From assembly GCA_910586395.1 (NCBI GenBank), contig CAJUFX010000001.1, positions 322,733-386,732 on the forward strand: a stretch of 64,000 nt of DNA. Direction: 5' to 3'. This stretch comes from an uncultured Bacteroidales bacterium. GTDB lineage: Bacteria > Bacteroidota > Bacteroidia > Bacteroidales > P3. Positions 27,101 through 34,719 of this stretch are shown in pieces. The position numbers and the translations under genes are program-made. The notes beneath the pieces are model-generated. The model saw only the letters and a program-made list of their open reading frames with translations, was not told the DNA's origin and made no database searches. Numbering within the stretch: position 1 is the stretch's first letter; the number at the start of each line of letters is the position of its first letter.

Positions 27101-28111
27101 ACCCTCGAGGCAGACAACCTGGCCCTTACCGACGCCGCGTTCTCGATTGACCTGACCGAACGGGAAGGCCGCCTGAAAATCGCGTTCGTATTCGAGTGTC
27201 CGTCCGCCGTCCGCGAAGCGACGGAAGAGGACGGCACGCCCGAAACCACGGAGCCTTGGTATGTCGAAATTTCCCAACTGAACATAGACTACGATGTGGA
27301 CGTCTGCTTCCCGGTTTCCAAATTGCGCCGCAGCTTAGGCGTAAACGAAGTGCCCGTATCGTGGGAGGCGTCCGCCTCGGCCGTGGAATACGGCATCGCC
27401 TGGGGATTGGACGGCGACGAAAACGCTTACACCGACTCGGCTTATACGAAAGAAACGCAATACACCATCACGGGACTGCAAGAACAGACACGTTATAAAA
27501 TCAAGGTCATCGCCTATTGTTCCGACGACCGCAGCCTGTATTCCGACCCGGCCACGACGGACGTCTCGACCCTGCTCGGCTGTCATACGCCGACGGACTT
27601 CCGCGTAAACCATATCACGTTGACGGGCGCCGACTTCAGTTCCAAAAGCGACCAGCCGGACCACATGAGCCTGCGCTTGGTTTACGTATGGCCCGAAAAC
27701 ACCGACGACATGCGGGTCTTCACACAGATGACCGACACGTTAAGCCTGCGCGACTCGCTGAAAGCACGGACCAACTATATCGCCGCCACACAGGCCATCT
27801 GCGGCACCGACACCAGCGCGATGAGCGAGGAAATCCGCTTTTTCACGGAACCCGTTTCTACGGAACAAGCGGCGCAAATCAACGCCTCGTTCAACGTACG
27901 CGCCCAAGACGGCCGGATCATCATCCGCAACCTGAACGGCTGGCTTATCAACAATGTAACGGTCTATAACGTGAGCGGCGCCAGACTCGCCGGCTTCCGC
28001 GCCGACAGCCGGGACGACCTCGTCCTGCCGGTCGATGCCCGCCACGCGCTGATTTTCGTACGTCTGCAGACAGAAAAAGGCATAGCCGTCTATAAGACCT
28101 ACCTGCAATAA
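24143..28111 (+). CDS. Giant T9SS cargo protein, family X (X1)
   Basis: 1322 residues. The start at 24143 (second ATG at 24155) gives signal peptide MRQTILALSLAVSILSQSHL ending LQAQ. The N-terminal 300 residues share a pattern with X2 and X3 (TAGTFTDI, then LGETLPAGTALKD, then DEWIYQIKVYEKTGRMELIV). Several fibronectin-III-like modules follow, one near residues 750-860 (FRWFDNNLPQAPNFIIAYRE, YTVKVAALCGARDTSFYTES) leading into SLPYEESMA, the same junction as in X2 and X3. The C-terminal 75 residues (DGRIIIRNLNGWLINNVTVY, then SRDDLVLPVDARHALIFVRL) match the tails of X2 and X3 and fit a T9SS sorting domain without the usual YPNP motif. Surface or secreted adhesin-like role is inference. Y1 follows after 42 bp. 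Confidence 0.85.
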   Translation: MRIYMRQTILALSLAVSILSQSHLQAQQTAEFVIPANSYQLTSTAGTFTDIADNPATVKLGETLPAGTALKDGFFVNAPNEPFVTHKADKTKTDPGFPLGFEFNFCGKNMTHFTICASGGLHFGADADIPQAQSSAWTTNAMTADYQNILTVSTQDANQKKDTVLSIADKAPAMYLLDGEAGQKVLTVQYTYAVNNDEWIYQIKVYEKTGRMELIVGDLKTDHAGDSEYRLFFGLVENGNMIIKDDPLKTLNLTYSQHTHKIGFNQTAASAWDAFTTTTSSYNGMSVTAASKPESGRTLAFTLPDCSGSSCLKPEAYTFETTAISKTRFSGKIAYDKSKITPNELAGTGTVVAVLSTSETPDYTLTDGTYYRAGDPIGNHRVLLNAKPGYQIRNGAISGNIAPLTLADSNLTPGTPYYLHIYSMNYQCLKAPAYSDLCQTFRFTSSLELPKKLSAGLPTPTAVPLTVQSAGEGFGLVLLKSPNTKPIALSGQLKAGDKFGEAEVLTVIDQATETQFDAPLAAGEGTYILAVSATGLSGDAPVYASDFLAVPVRAAYDGLPVFDDFAKEAFTYGSPTEYKRLPFGWSRETAFPDGQFEKAFGLGRVNETDPTALVSVYPDLDKAQDAENFWADVVTPAFVCPNDIIQVTFQTSYHKPATQGDAQRYTPGASDRVRIAYSADGGEWIDVLDLKGNDDEFPQITPQGRYTLTAMISKITPGTILRIRYSYCSPAQSTGSEVAPVMNTIHNVTVIEGKACEAPKNFVCVDSLTTDGSLTFRWFDNNLPQAPNFIIAYRETADENGWKYRRVKANANGSLETPIDGLIPDLTAATPYTVKVAALCGARDTSFYTESLTARTAASLPYEESMAQTGSGNTAQTPFDRGVKAYTGVIGGPLTESATGWSQTTTSDPYNRAIAVSIGDFTSDAWLMLPDVFIAETGDFTPKSLNFTLSSFNADKQKGVRPNYDDTKLHVLASKNGIFTRGDIIKTLEADNLALTDAAFSIDLTEREGRLKIAFVFECPSAVREATEEDGTPETTEPWYVEISQLNIDYDVDVCFPVSKLRRSLGVNEVPVSWEASASAVEYGIAWGLDGDENAYTDSAYTKETQYTITGLQEQTRYKIKVIAYCSDDRSLYSDPATTDVSTLLGCHTPTDFRVNHITLTGADFSSKSDQPDHMSLRLVYVWPENTDDMRVFTQMTDTLSLRDSLKARTNYIAATQAICGTDTSAMSEEIRFFTEPVSTEQAAQINASFNVRAQDGRIIIRNLNGWLINNVTVYNVSGARLAGFRADSRDDLVLPVDARHALIFVRLQTEKGIAVYKTYLQ

Positions 28112-28153
28112 AACCCACTATCCACAGAAACTAAACAACCATTTAATATTATT

Positions 28154-31100
28154 ATGAAAAAACTGCTTTCATTGACAGCACTGTTGCTGATCGGCTGGGG
28201 CCTGAAAGCCCAGACGTCGATTCCCAACAAAGTGTTTACCGGCGAGAACGGGGCCAAAACCACCGTCTGCTACGCCGCAGCACCCGGTTTCGTTCAATTC
28301 CTGTCGGGCGACGCCCGCTACATCAGCGGCGTCTATGGCGGTGCCGCAGGCTTTGTTTACGACATTCAAAAAGACACGATGTTGGCCTATGAGGTCACGT
28401 TACCGGGCTTCGCCTCGCCCGACCACTATGCGGGCCAGGACGACCCGGGTGAAACCGTTGTAAACGCTTTCGTTTACTATAACGGCGAGAAGCACCCGTT
28501 GGAAAAAGTCCTGTCGTCCGGCAAACCGTCCTACGACGACGTGTTCATCTCCGGCGTACAGAACAACTGCGAAAACATCGTCACGATGGTTTACGAGGAA
28601 TACACCAAACCGAGCGGAAGCAAAGGTTTCGTCAACATAGGCGCCATCCACGACGGCAAGACCGGTAAACTCCGCTGCAAACTGCCGCTGGTCTGGGAAC
28701 TTCCCGCCTCAGGCGAGGCGCTCGGCTTCGGTGCCCGAGGCGACTGTATATCCGGCGACGGTACCGTAGTGGGCGGTCACAGCACGAACCCGTTCGCATC
28801 TGCCAAATGGTCGTTGGCTTTCTGGGACATCAGCGATCCGAACCATATCAAAGCCTACGGTATCGAAGACGATGGGTTTGACTTCGGTTCATTAAACGGC
28901 GTCAATCACGACGGTAGCGTCTTGGTCGGCGGCAGCCAAACGAACGGCTTAGGCGTCATCGTAAATTACGACAAAGCCGCCGGCGACTTTAGCTACAAGA
29001 CCGTTAAACCGTTGCCCAGTTGGGATTTCGTCGATTTTACCGGCGTGGCCGACAACGGCCTGATCGTGGGCTATTGCGGCATGGGCTTGGATCCCGGCAC
29101 ACGGGAACCGGTCATCTACACCGAACTGACCGGCCTGGTCAAGATGGATGAATTTCTCTACGAATACTACAACATCGATCTCCAAGGCCTCAAACTTTAT
29201 ACGCCCATGGCCATTTCGCCAGACGGCAACATCCATACCGGTTTCTTCTACGATGAGAATACCGGCGACGGGACGCCTTACTACAACCAACTCGGCACCG
29301 CACGCATCCAGCCCCGTGCCCGCAAAATCACGGCCCGCGTATCCAGAGACAACGCCGAAGTCCTGATTACCTGGCAGCAACCGTTCAAGAGTGAAAACAT
29401 ACTGAAGGGCTACAACATTTACCGAGACGACGAAACGACGCCGCTCAACACGACGTTGCTGACCGAACCCACTTATACCGACAAGGCTTCCGTAGGCCGT
29501 CACACCTACTATATAGAGGTAATCTATGATAACGCCGAACCGGCCAAGAAAGCCGCATCCAATACCGTACAAGTCGTGGCGGCGGGTGAATGCTACCCCG
29601 TCCAAAGAGTCGGCCACCGTCTGGAATACAACCGTTATGCGACCGTCTTCTGGGGACAACCCTCTTCCGAAGTCGCGGCATTGGCCAAAAACGACCGCGC
29701 CGTACCGGGCAAGGAAGCCGTGGGTCGGTTCAACCTGCAGTTGGACGGCTCCCAAACGGCACAGACGGACGTTGAACGCGCTTCCACCCCGCAACCCAAA
29801 GCCTACACCAGTACGACCCTGGATTATATCGCCAATGTCGATATGTTGACCTACAGCGGTTTCGCCGCCACTAAAATCGGTAATCGTTACTATACGTCCA
29901 GCCACTTGGGCGGCGGCATCCAGGTCATCGACCAATTCAACGAAATCATAGAGGTACTGACCCCCAAGGGGTTGGGAGCCGTCATGTCGATGTACTACGA
30001 TGAAAACGAGAACGCCCTCTATTGCGGCACGAAGACGACCATCAGCAAGATTGACCTGGACGATCCGACCGAACTGATAGACCAGTTCGCCGTTCCGGCC
30101 CGCTTCTTGGCCTACGTACCGACGCTGGACGGAGGCAAGGGCGGTTTCGTGGCCGGTACGGAACACAGTTGCAACACCTATACCAAAACCGGCAAGCTCA
30201 TCGAAGCCAATATCCTCGACTTTAAGTCGCCGATATACGCCTGCGGTGCAGCCTACCTCGACGGCCGCCTCTACGTTTCGTCGGCTTCCGGCAAATACTA
30301 CAACGAAATCTATGTGTACGATTTTGAAAAACGCACGCTGATAGGCAAACCGATTCAGGTGGTGGAAGACCCCGCGCTCTACAGCCTGCTGAGTTTCGAC
30401 GGGCAATTGACCACGCTGACCAATACGACGCAGGCAGGCAGCCTGAGCATCTGCGAACTGGAAGACGGTACGAAAGCCCTGGGCGCCGTATTCCAATGCG
30501 CCTATATGACCTCGCGCTTCATGCTGCTGGAAGCGAAAAGCGATGATGCCGTAAAAGGTTACGACCTCTACCGCAGCTTCAACGGCGGCGAACCCCAAAA
30601 GCTCAACACCGACGGTCCGTTGGCCACGCGCCGCTACAGCGAAACACTGAGCGAACCGGGTCAATACGCCTATTATGTCAAGGTTCTTCCCCAGGCCGAA
30701 GGCGCACCGGTATCCGCCAGCTCGCCCATCGATACGATTGTCATCGCGACGCCCTCCGCCTGCCCCAAACCGACGCTTTCGGTTAAGGAAAGCAACCGCT
30801 GGGCGGTCTTGGAATGGTTGCCTCAGGCAAGCGACAACATCCTCATCGGCTTCAACCTCTACCGCGACGACGAAGAGTTGGGCCGTTTCTGGAATGAAGA
30901 CATGCGGCTGGAATATGTGGATCAAGCCACCGAACTCGACACCTATACCTATAAAGTCGAAGCGGTTTACGGCGACGGTTGCGTAGCGGCCGAAACGGCC
31001 GAAATCACACTGACAGGCAAAGGCTCGGCCTTGGCGCCGTTCGGCCTCACGCTTGAAACAGGCGACAAAACGCCCGGCGCGGAGGCTTATGACGTAAAGG

Positions 31101-32197
31101 CCACGTGGGAAACGCCCATGTTCGAGGAACCGCTGGCCTTGCGCTACTGCAACGCCGTGCAGCTGAACGCCGTGACATTCGACAATTACTACGAATGCTG
31201 GGCCGCCGCCGGCTGGGATACCGCCAACCTCGGCCTTTACAAAGACCTGTATCTCGTGGGCATGGAGTTCATGATCGGCGCAACGCCCAAAACGTTCGAA
31301 AGCTTTGTCATCCTGAACGACAAAATGGTATATACGCAGAATATACAGCGTCCCATCGCCAAAGAATGGCAGACCGTCATGTTCGACAAGTCGTTCACGA
31401 TGGACCAGCCGCATGAAGTGGTCGTCGGCTATCATACGACGTTCACGGCCGAAAACGCCGGCGTGCTGGCCGTTGACGAATCCGTCAGCAAATCCGGTTA
31501 CAGCGACATTATCTCGCTGGACGGCAAACAATGGAGCACGCTCAAAGCCGGCGGCAAAAAAGGCAGCTGGTGCATCGCCGCCTTGGTCGTCCATAAACGC
31601 GATTTGGACGCCGCCAAGAAATCCGACGGATCGATTGACTACAAACAATTGGAAGGCAACATTATCCGTATGGCGCAAACCAACCGGCCGCTGAACGCGG
31701 AAGTCATCACGTTGCCCACGACGTTCACCGCCAAGCCCTCCGCCAAAGAAGGCCTGACCCTGACCGGCTTCAACCTCTACCGTAAAGCCGTCGAGGCGGA
31801 AGAAGGCAGCGAAGTGAAACTCAACGACGAACTGCTGACGACGTTCGAACTGATCGATCCGTCCGTTCCCATCGCCGAATACGATTACATCATCGGCGCC
31901 GTATATGCCGACGGACAGGAAATCAAGACCTCCACATACATCAACTTGGATGAAGTCGCGAACGAAGACCTCACGTCAACGTTGTCGCTCGACCTCTATC
32001 CCAACCCGGCTACCGACGTATTGAACATCGGCGGCGAATACGAAACGCTGCGGATCTTCGACATGGCCGGCCGCCTGTTGCAAAGTTACAAGGCGACCTC
32101 CCAGATACAGCTCGGCGGTCTGCAGCCCGGTACCTATTTCTTCCACTTTACCGGTGCCGACGCCCGCAAAGCCGTCTATAAAGTCGTGGTCCGGTAG
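28154..32197 (+). CDS. Giant T9SS cargo protein, family Y (Y1)
   Basis: 1347 residues. Signal peptide MKKLLSLTALLLIGWGLKAQ. Residues 25-390 look like a beta-propeller or repeat domain (ARYISGVYGGAAGFVYD, GDCISGDGTVVGGHS, GVNHDGSVLVGG). An FN3-like module follows, then a second propeller-like part (NVDMLTYSGFAATKIGNRYY to about residue 800), further FN3 modules (FNLYRDDEELGRFW), and a conserved module ATWETPMFEEPLALRYCNAV to SWCIAALVVHKRDLD. The last 75 residues are a classic T9SS type A domain: LYPNPATDVLNI, IFDMAGRLLQ, PGTYFFHF, YKVVVR. Y2 is its close paralogue in all modules. Likely co-transcribed with X1; ligand unknown. A strong terminator follows. Confidence 0.88.
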   Translation: MKKLLSLTALLLIGWGLKAQTSIPNKVFTGENGAKTTVCYAAAPGFVQFLSGDARYISGVYGGAAGFVYDIQKDTMLAYEVTLPGFASPDHYAGQDDPGETVVNAFVYYNGEKHPLEKVLSSGKPSYDDVFISGVQNNCENIVTMVYEEYTKPSGSKGFVNIGAIHDGKTGKLRCKLPLVWELPASGEALGFGARGDCISGDGTVVGGHSTNPFASAKWSLAFWDISDPNHIKAYGIEDDGFDFGSLNGVNHDGSVLVGGSQTNGLGVIVNYDKAAGDFSYKTVKPLPSWDFVDFTGVADNGLIVGYCGMGLDPGTREPVIYTELTGLVKMDEFLYEYYNIDLQGLKLYTPMAISPDGNIHTGFFYDENTGDGTPYYNQLGTARIQPRARKITARVSRDNAEVLITWQQPFKSENILKGYNIYRDDETTPLNTTLLTEPTYTDKASVGRHTYYIEVIYDNAEPAKKAASNTVQVVAAGECYPVQRVGHRLEYNRYATVFWGQPSSEVAALAKNDRAVPGKEAVGRFNLQLDGSQTAQTDVERASTPQPKAYTSTTLDYIANVDMLTYSGFAATKIGNRYYTSSHLGGGIQVIDQFNEIIEVLTPKGLGAVMSMYYDENENALYCGTKTTISKIDLDDPTELIDQFAVPARFLAYVPTLDGGKGGFVAGTEHSCNTYTKTGKLIEANILDFKSPIYACGAAYLDGRLYVSSASGKYYNEIYVYDFEKRTLIGKPIQVVEDPALYSLLSFDGQLTTLTNTTQAGSLSICELEDGTKALGAVFQCAYMTSRFMLLEAKSDDAVKGYDLYRSFNGGEPQKLNTDGPLATRRYSETLSEPGQYAYYVKVLPQAEGAPVSASSPIDTIVIATPSACPKPTLSVKESNRWAVLEWLPQASDNILIGFNLYRDDEELGRFWNEDMRLEYVDQATELDTYTYKVEAVYGDGCVAAETAEITLTGKGSALAPFGLTLETGDKTPGAEAYDVKATWETPMFEEPLALRYCNAVQLNAVTFDNYYECWAAAGWDTANLGLYKDLYLVGMEFMIGATPKTFESFVILNDKMVYTQNIQRPIAKEWQTVMFDKSFTMDQPHEVVVGYHTTFTAENAGVLAVDESVSKSGYSDIISLDGKQWSTLKAGGKKGSWCIAALVVHKRDLDAAKKSDGSIDYKQLEGNIIRMAQTNRPLNAEVITLPTTFTAKPSAKEGLTLTGFNLYRKAVEAEEGSEVKLNDELLTTFELIDPSVPIAEYDYIIGAVYADGQEIKTSTYINLDEVANEDLTSTLSLDLYPNPATDVLNIGGEYETLRIFDMAGRLLQSYKATSQIQLGGLQPGTYFFHFTGADARKAVYKVVVR

Positions 32198-32243
32198 TTT
32201 CCGACTCCGTCCGGAACCTATCCGCCAGTCCGGAGGTTCCGAA

Positions 32244-32275
32244 AAAGCCGCCCCAAAACGGGGCGGCTTTTTTTT
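32244..32275 (+). terminator. Terminator of the X1-Y1 unit
   Basis: GC-rich stem (32244-32254 with 32260-32270), short AAAAC loop, then eight T. About 50 bp past the Y1 stop. Confidence 0.9.
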
Positions 32276-32363
32276 GGCCCGACCGAAAAGCTACCCCGCC
32301 ACGCGGCCGGCCCCAACCATCCCCAAAATATAAGCCGACCTTGCTTTGCATATCAAAAATATC

Positions 32364-32371
32364 TATATTTG
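32364..32371 (+). promoter_or_regulatory. -7 element for the TPR regulator gene
   Basis: TATATTTG matches TAnnTTTG; TTG at 32341-32343 would be a partial -33 with a 20-bp spacer. Leader only about 15 nt. Confidence 0.55.
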
Positions 32372-32392
32372 TACGATTTATATCGACTTGTT

Positions 32393-34324
32393 ATGAAACG
32401 TTGCTTATATATCTGTTTGCATTACATAGTCATAGGAATTTTGTTAAATGGTTTTTCTTTGGCGTTGTCAACCAAAGAAAATCAAATACAAACACATTCC
32501 GAAAACCATCAAAACAGCCTGAAATCGCTTGACGACAGCCTCGCCGACCTCCGCGCGCGTTTCAAAAATGATACGCTTCTCGTTTCAGAGCAACTAACTA
32601 TCGTAGAATCAGCGATTGACATCATAAACCGCATCCCCAACGTCCCGGCCGATTACGCCTACGAAAAAGCCTCGCTCATGGTGCGCCGCGGCAACCTGCT
32701 GTTTTCCAACGCCGACTACACCGAGGCCCTCAAAGCCAACGAATCCGCCATCTCGTTTATCTCCGAGTATATCCATCAACATTTTCCCCAAAGTGAATCG
32801 ACGGCAAAACGCAGACGCAAACGCCGCGAGCCCGAAAACGCCGAACGCGGCGCCTGGGACCGCCTGCTCATGGAAGCACTTTCGAACAAAGGCCTGACGC
32901 TGGTCTATTGCAATCAGTCGAACCTTGCCAGCGAAACTTTTCTGACCATACTCGACCTGTACAGCCAGACCGCCGACTCGAACAACATCGCCATGGCCAA
33001 AAGCTACAACGGCATGGGAATCACGTTCGCCAACCGCAACCAACACGACATCGCGCTCCCCTATTTCCGCAAAAGCCTCGAAATCTACGAAAGCCTCAAC
33101 GACCAGCGCGGCATCTACCTGCTCAACTCCAACATAGGCGCCTGCTACCTCAACCAACAGCTTTTCCAAGACGCCCTGCCATACTTATATAAGGTACAGG
33201 AAATCGTCCTTAAGCAGAACTACAACGGCGACGAACCCGTTTACGCCAACGCGCAATTAGGCTTGGCTTACCAAGGCTTCGGCGACTACGAGTTGGCCGA
33301 ACATTTTTTCAAGGAAGCCCTCAAAATCGCGAATCAAAAGAGATACAACCATTTGTTGCCATTCCTCAACAATCTGTACGCCAGCAACCTGATATACCAG
33401 AAACGCTATGCCGAAGCCGAGCGCATCGCCCTGCAGACCCGCCTCGACCTCCGCAACCGTCAAGGCGGCGACCCGCTGGACATCGAGACGCTCGCCATTC
33501 TCGCCAAGGCGGAAGCCGCGCAAGGCAATTACGAAGCCGGTTACGACCACCTGATCGAACGCAGCCGCAAAGTCGAAAGCATGGAGAAACGCATCCGGCT
33601 CGAAGTCCTCTCGCAACAGAAATACGAATTCGACCATTACCGCTCGGAGCAGAAACGCGCGCTCGAACAGCGCAACCTTGAACTCGTACAGACCAAGATA
33701 AAATACCGCAACATCACGATAGGCTTCCTGAGCCTCTGCCTTATCGGCATCGCCATCGGCTTCCTGTTCCTCTACCGCCGCTACAAGGCGCAGCACACGA
33801 CAAGCAAAGAATTCTCCCACCGGCTGCAGACCCAAAACGAAATCGACCAAAAGCGGATCGAGACGATGGAGCAACATTTCAGCAGTCAGATAGACGACAA
33901 AAACAAGGAGTTGGCCTCCAACGCCCTGCTGTTCCTGCGCATGAGCAAAATCGCCAACGACATCATGGAAAAGACCAAACAGCTCAAGGTCAACTTCGCG
34001 TTGCGCGGCAAAGAAAAAGTCCTGGCCATAGAGATAGAACAATTGGCGGAACAACTCAACACCAACAAAGGTTGGAACGAGTTCACGTTCTATTTCGAAC
34101 AAATCGACAAAGAGTTCCTGAAGAAACTGACCGAAAAATACCCGGCCCTCACACCCAAGGAAAAGCAATACTGCATATTGTTCAATCTGAATCTCAGCAA
34201 CAAAGACATCGCCAACCTGACCGGCAAATCGTTGCAGTCGGTCGGCATGGCCAAATTCCGCCTTAAGGAAAAGATGGGGCTGGACAAGGACGAAGACATC
34301 GCCTACACGTTGCAGCAACTCTAA
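32393..34324 (+). CDS. Membrane-anchored TPR protein with C-terminal LuxR-like HTH
   Basis: 643 residues from ATG 32393, which begins a signal/anchor (MKRCLYICLHYIVIGILLNG). Residues about 80-400 hold tetratricopeptide repeats (YNGMGITFANRNQHDIALPY, ANAQLGLAYQGFGDYELAEH). A transmembrane helix follows (ITIGFLSLCLIGIAIGFLFL), then a coiled coil, and a C-terminal helix-turn-helix (LTPKEKQYCILFNLNLSNKD, IANLTGKSLQSVGMAKFRLK). This periplasmic-sensor, TM, cytoplasmic-HTH plan is common in Bacteroidota. The placement between two X-Y cargo pairs, with its own promoter, suggests it senses envelope state and controls cargo genes; that link is inference. Confidence 0.85.
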   Translation: MKRCLYICLHYIVIGILLNGFSLALSTKENQIQTHSENHQNSLKSLDDSLADLRARFKNDTLLVSEQLTIVESAIDIINRIPNVPADYAYEKASLMVRRGNLLFSNADYTEALKANESAISFISEYIHQHFPQSESTAKRRRKRREPENAERGAWDRLLMEALSNKGLTLVYCNQSNLASETFLTILDLYSQTADSNNIAMAKSYNGMGITFANRNQHDIALPYFRKSLEIYESLNDQRGIYLLNSNIGACYLNQQLFQDALPYLYKVQEIVLKQNYNGDEPVYANAQLGLAYQGFGDYELAEHFFKEALKIANQKRYNHLLPFLNNLYASNLIYQKRYAEAERIALQTRLDLRNRQGGDPLDIETLAILAKAEAAQGNYEAGYDHLIERSRKVESMEKRIRLEVLSQQKYEFDHYRSEQKRALEQRNLELVQTKIKYRNITIGFLSLCLIGIAIGFLFLYRRYKAQHTTSKEFSHRLQTQNEIDQKRIETMEQHFSSQIDDKNKELASNALLFLRMSKIANDIMEKTKQLKVNFALRGKEKVLAIEIEQLAEQLNTNKGWNEFTFYFEQIDKEFLKKLTEKYPALTPKEKQYCILFNLNLSNKDIANLTGKSLQSVGMAKFRLKEKMGLDKDEDIAYTLQQL

Positions 34325-34719
34325 ACGCCGCACCCGAAACCGGCATCCGGCTATCGGCCCCTGCGGCCGACTCTCCGCCGCCACGCCACCTCCGCAACAG
34401 CACGGAACAGCCACCATCGGCATAGCCGTCGCCCGCCCGGCCCCTCTGTATTTTCTATCCGACCGGCTCCCGCCGCCCTTTCGTCCACCCCCGACGGACC
34501 TGAAAATTCCCCAAAAAAATCATAAAATATAAAAATCTGTTTAACAAATATATATATCTTGTTGTTATTTTAAATTAAGTAATTTGTTATAAATTATTAC
34601 ATCTCCGTGCGCCTTATTTTTTAGATTTCTTATTTATTATTGTCCTTGTTAAAAGTCGCGGCAAAGCCTCTTGCAGGCCGTTAACCGCGACCTATGGTCA
34701 AACAAAATACATAAACACC
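34325..34719 (+). promoter_or_regulatory. AT-rich control region with leader hairpin before X2
   Basis: 395 bp without a gene. 34510-34640 is extremely AT-rich compared with its surroundings, as in promoter/UP regions, but I find no clean TAnnTTTG box. A hairpin lies 29 bp before the ATG: GTCGCGG (34655-34661) with CCGCGAC (34685-34691), enclosing an inner GCCT/AGGC stem (34666-34669 with 34675-34678). Without a T tract it is more likely a leader or stability element than a terminator. Confidence 0.5.

Noticed and set aside
28949-31678. A 909-codon open frame on the minus strand antisense to Y1
   Set aside because: It mirrors the codon bias of the Y1 gene, has no signal, domain or ribosome site, and similar long antisense frames occur opposite most large genes here.
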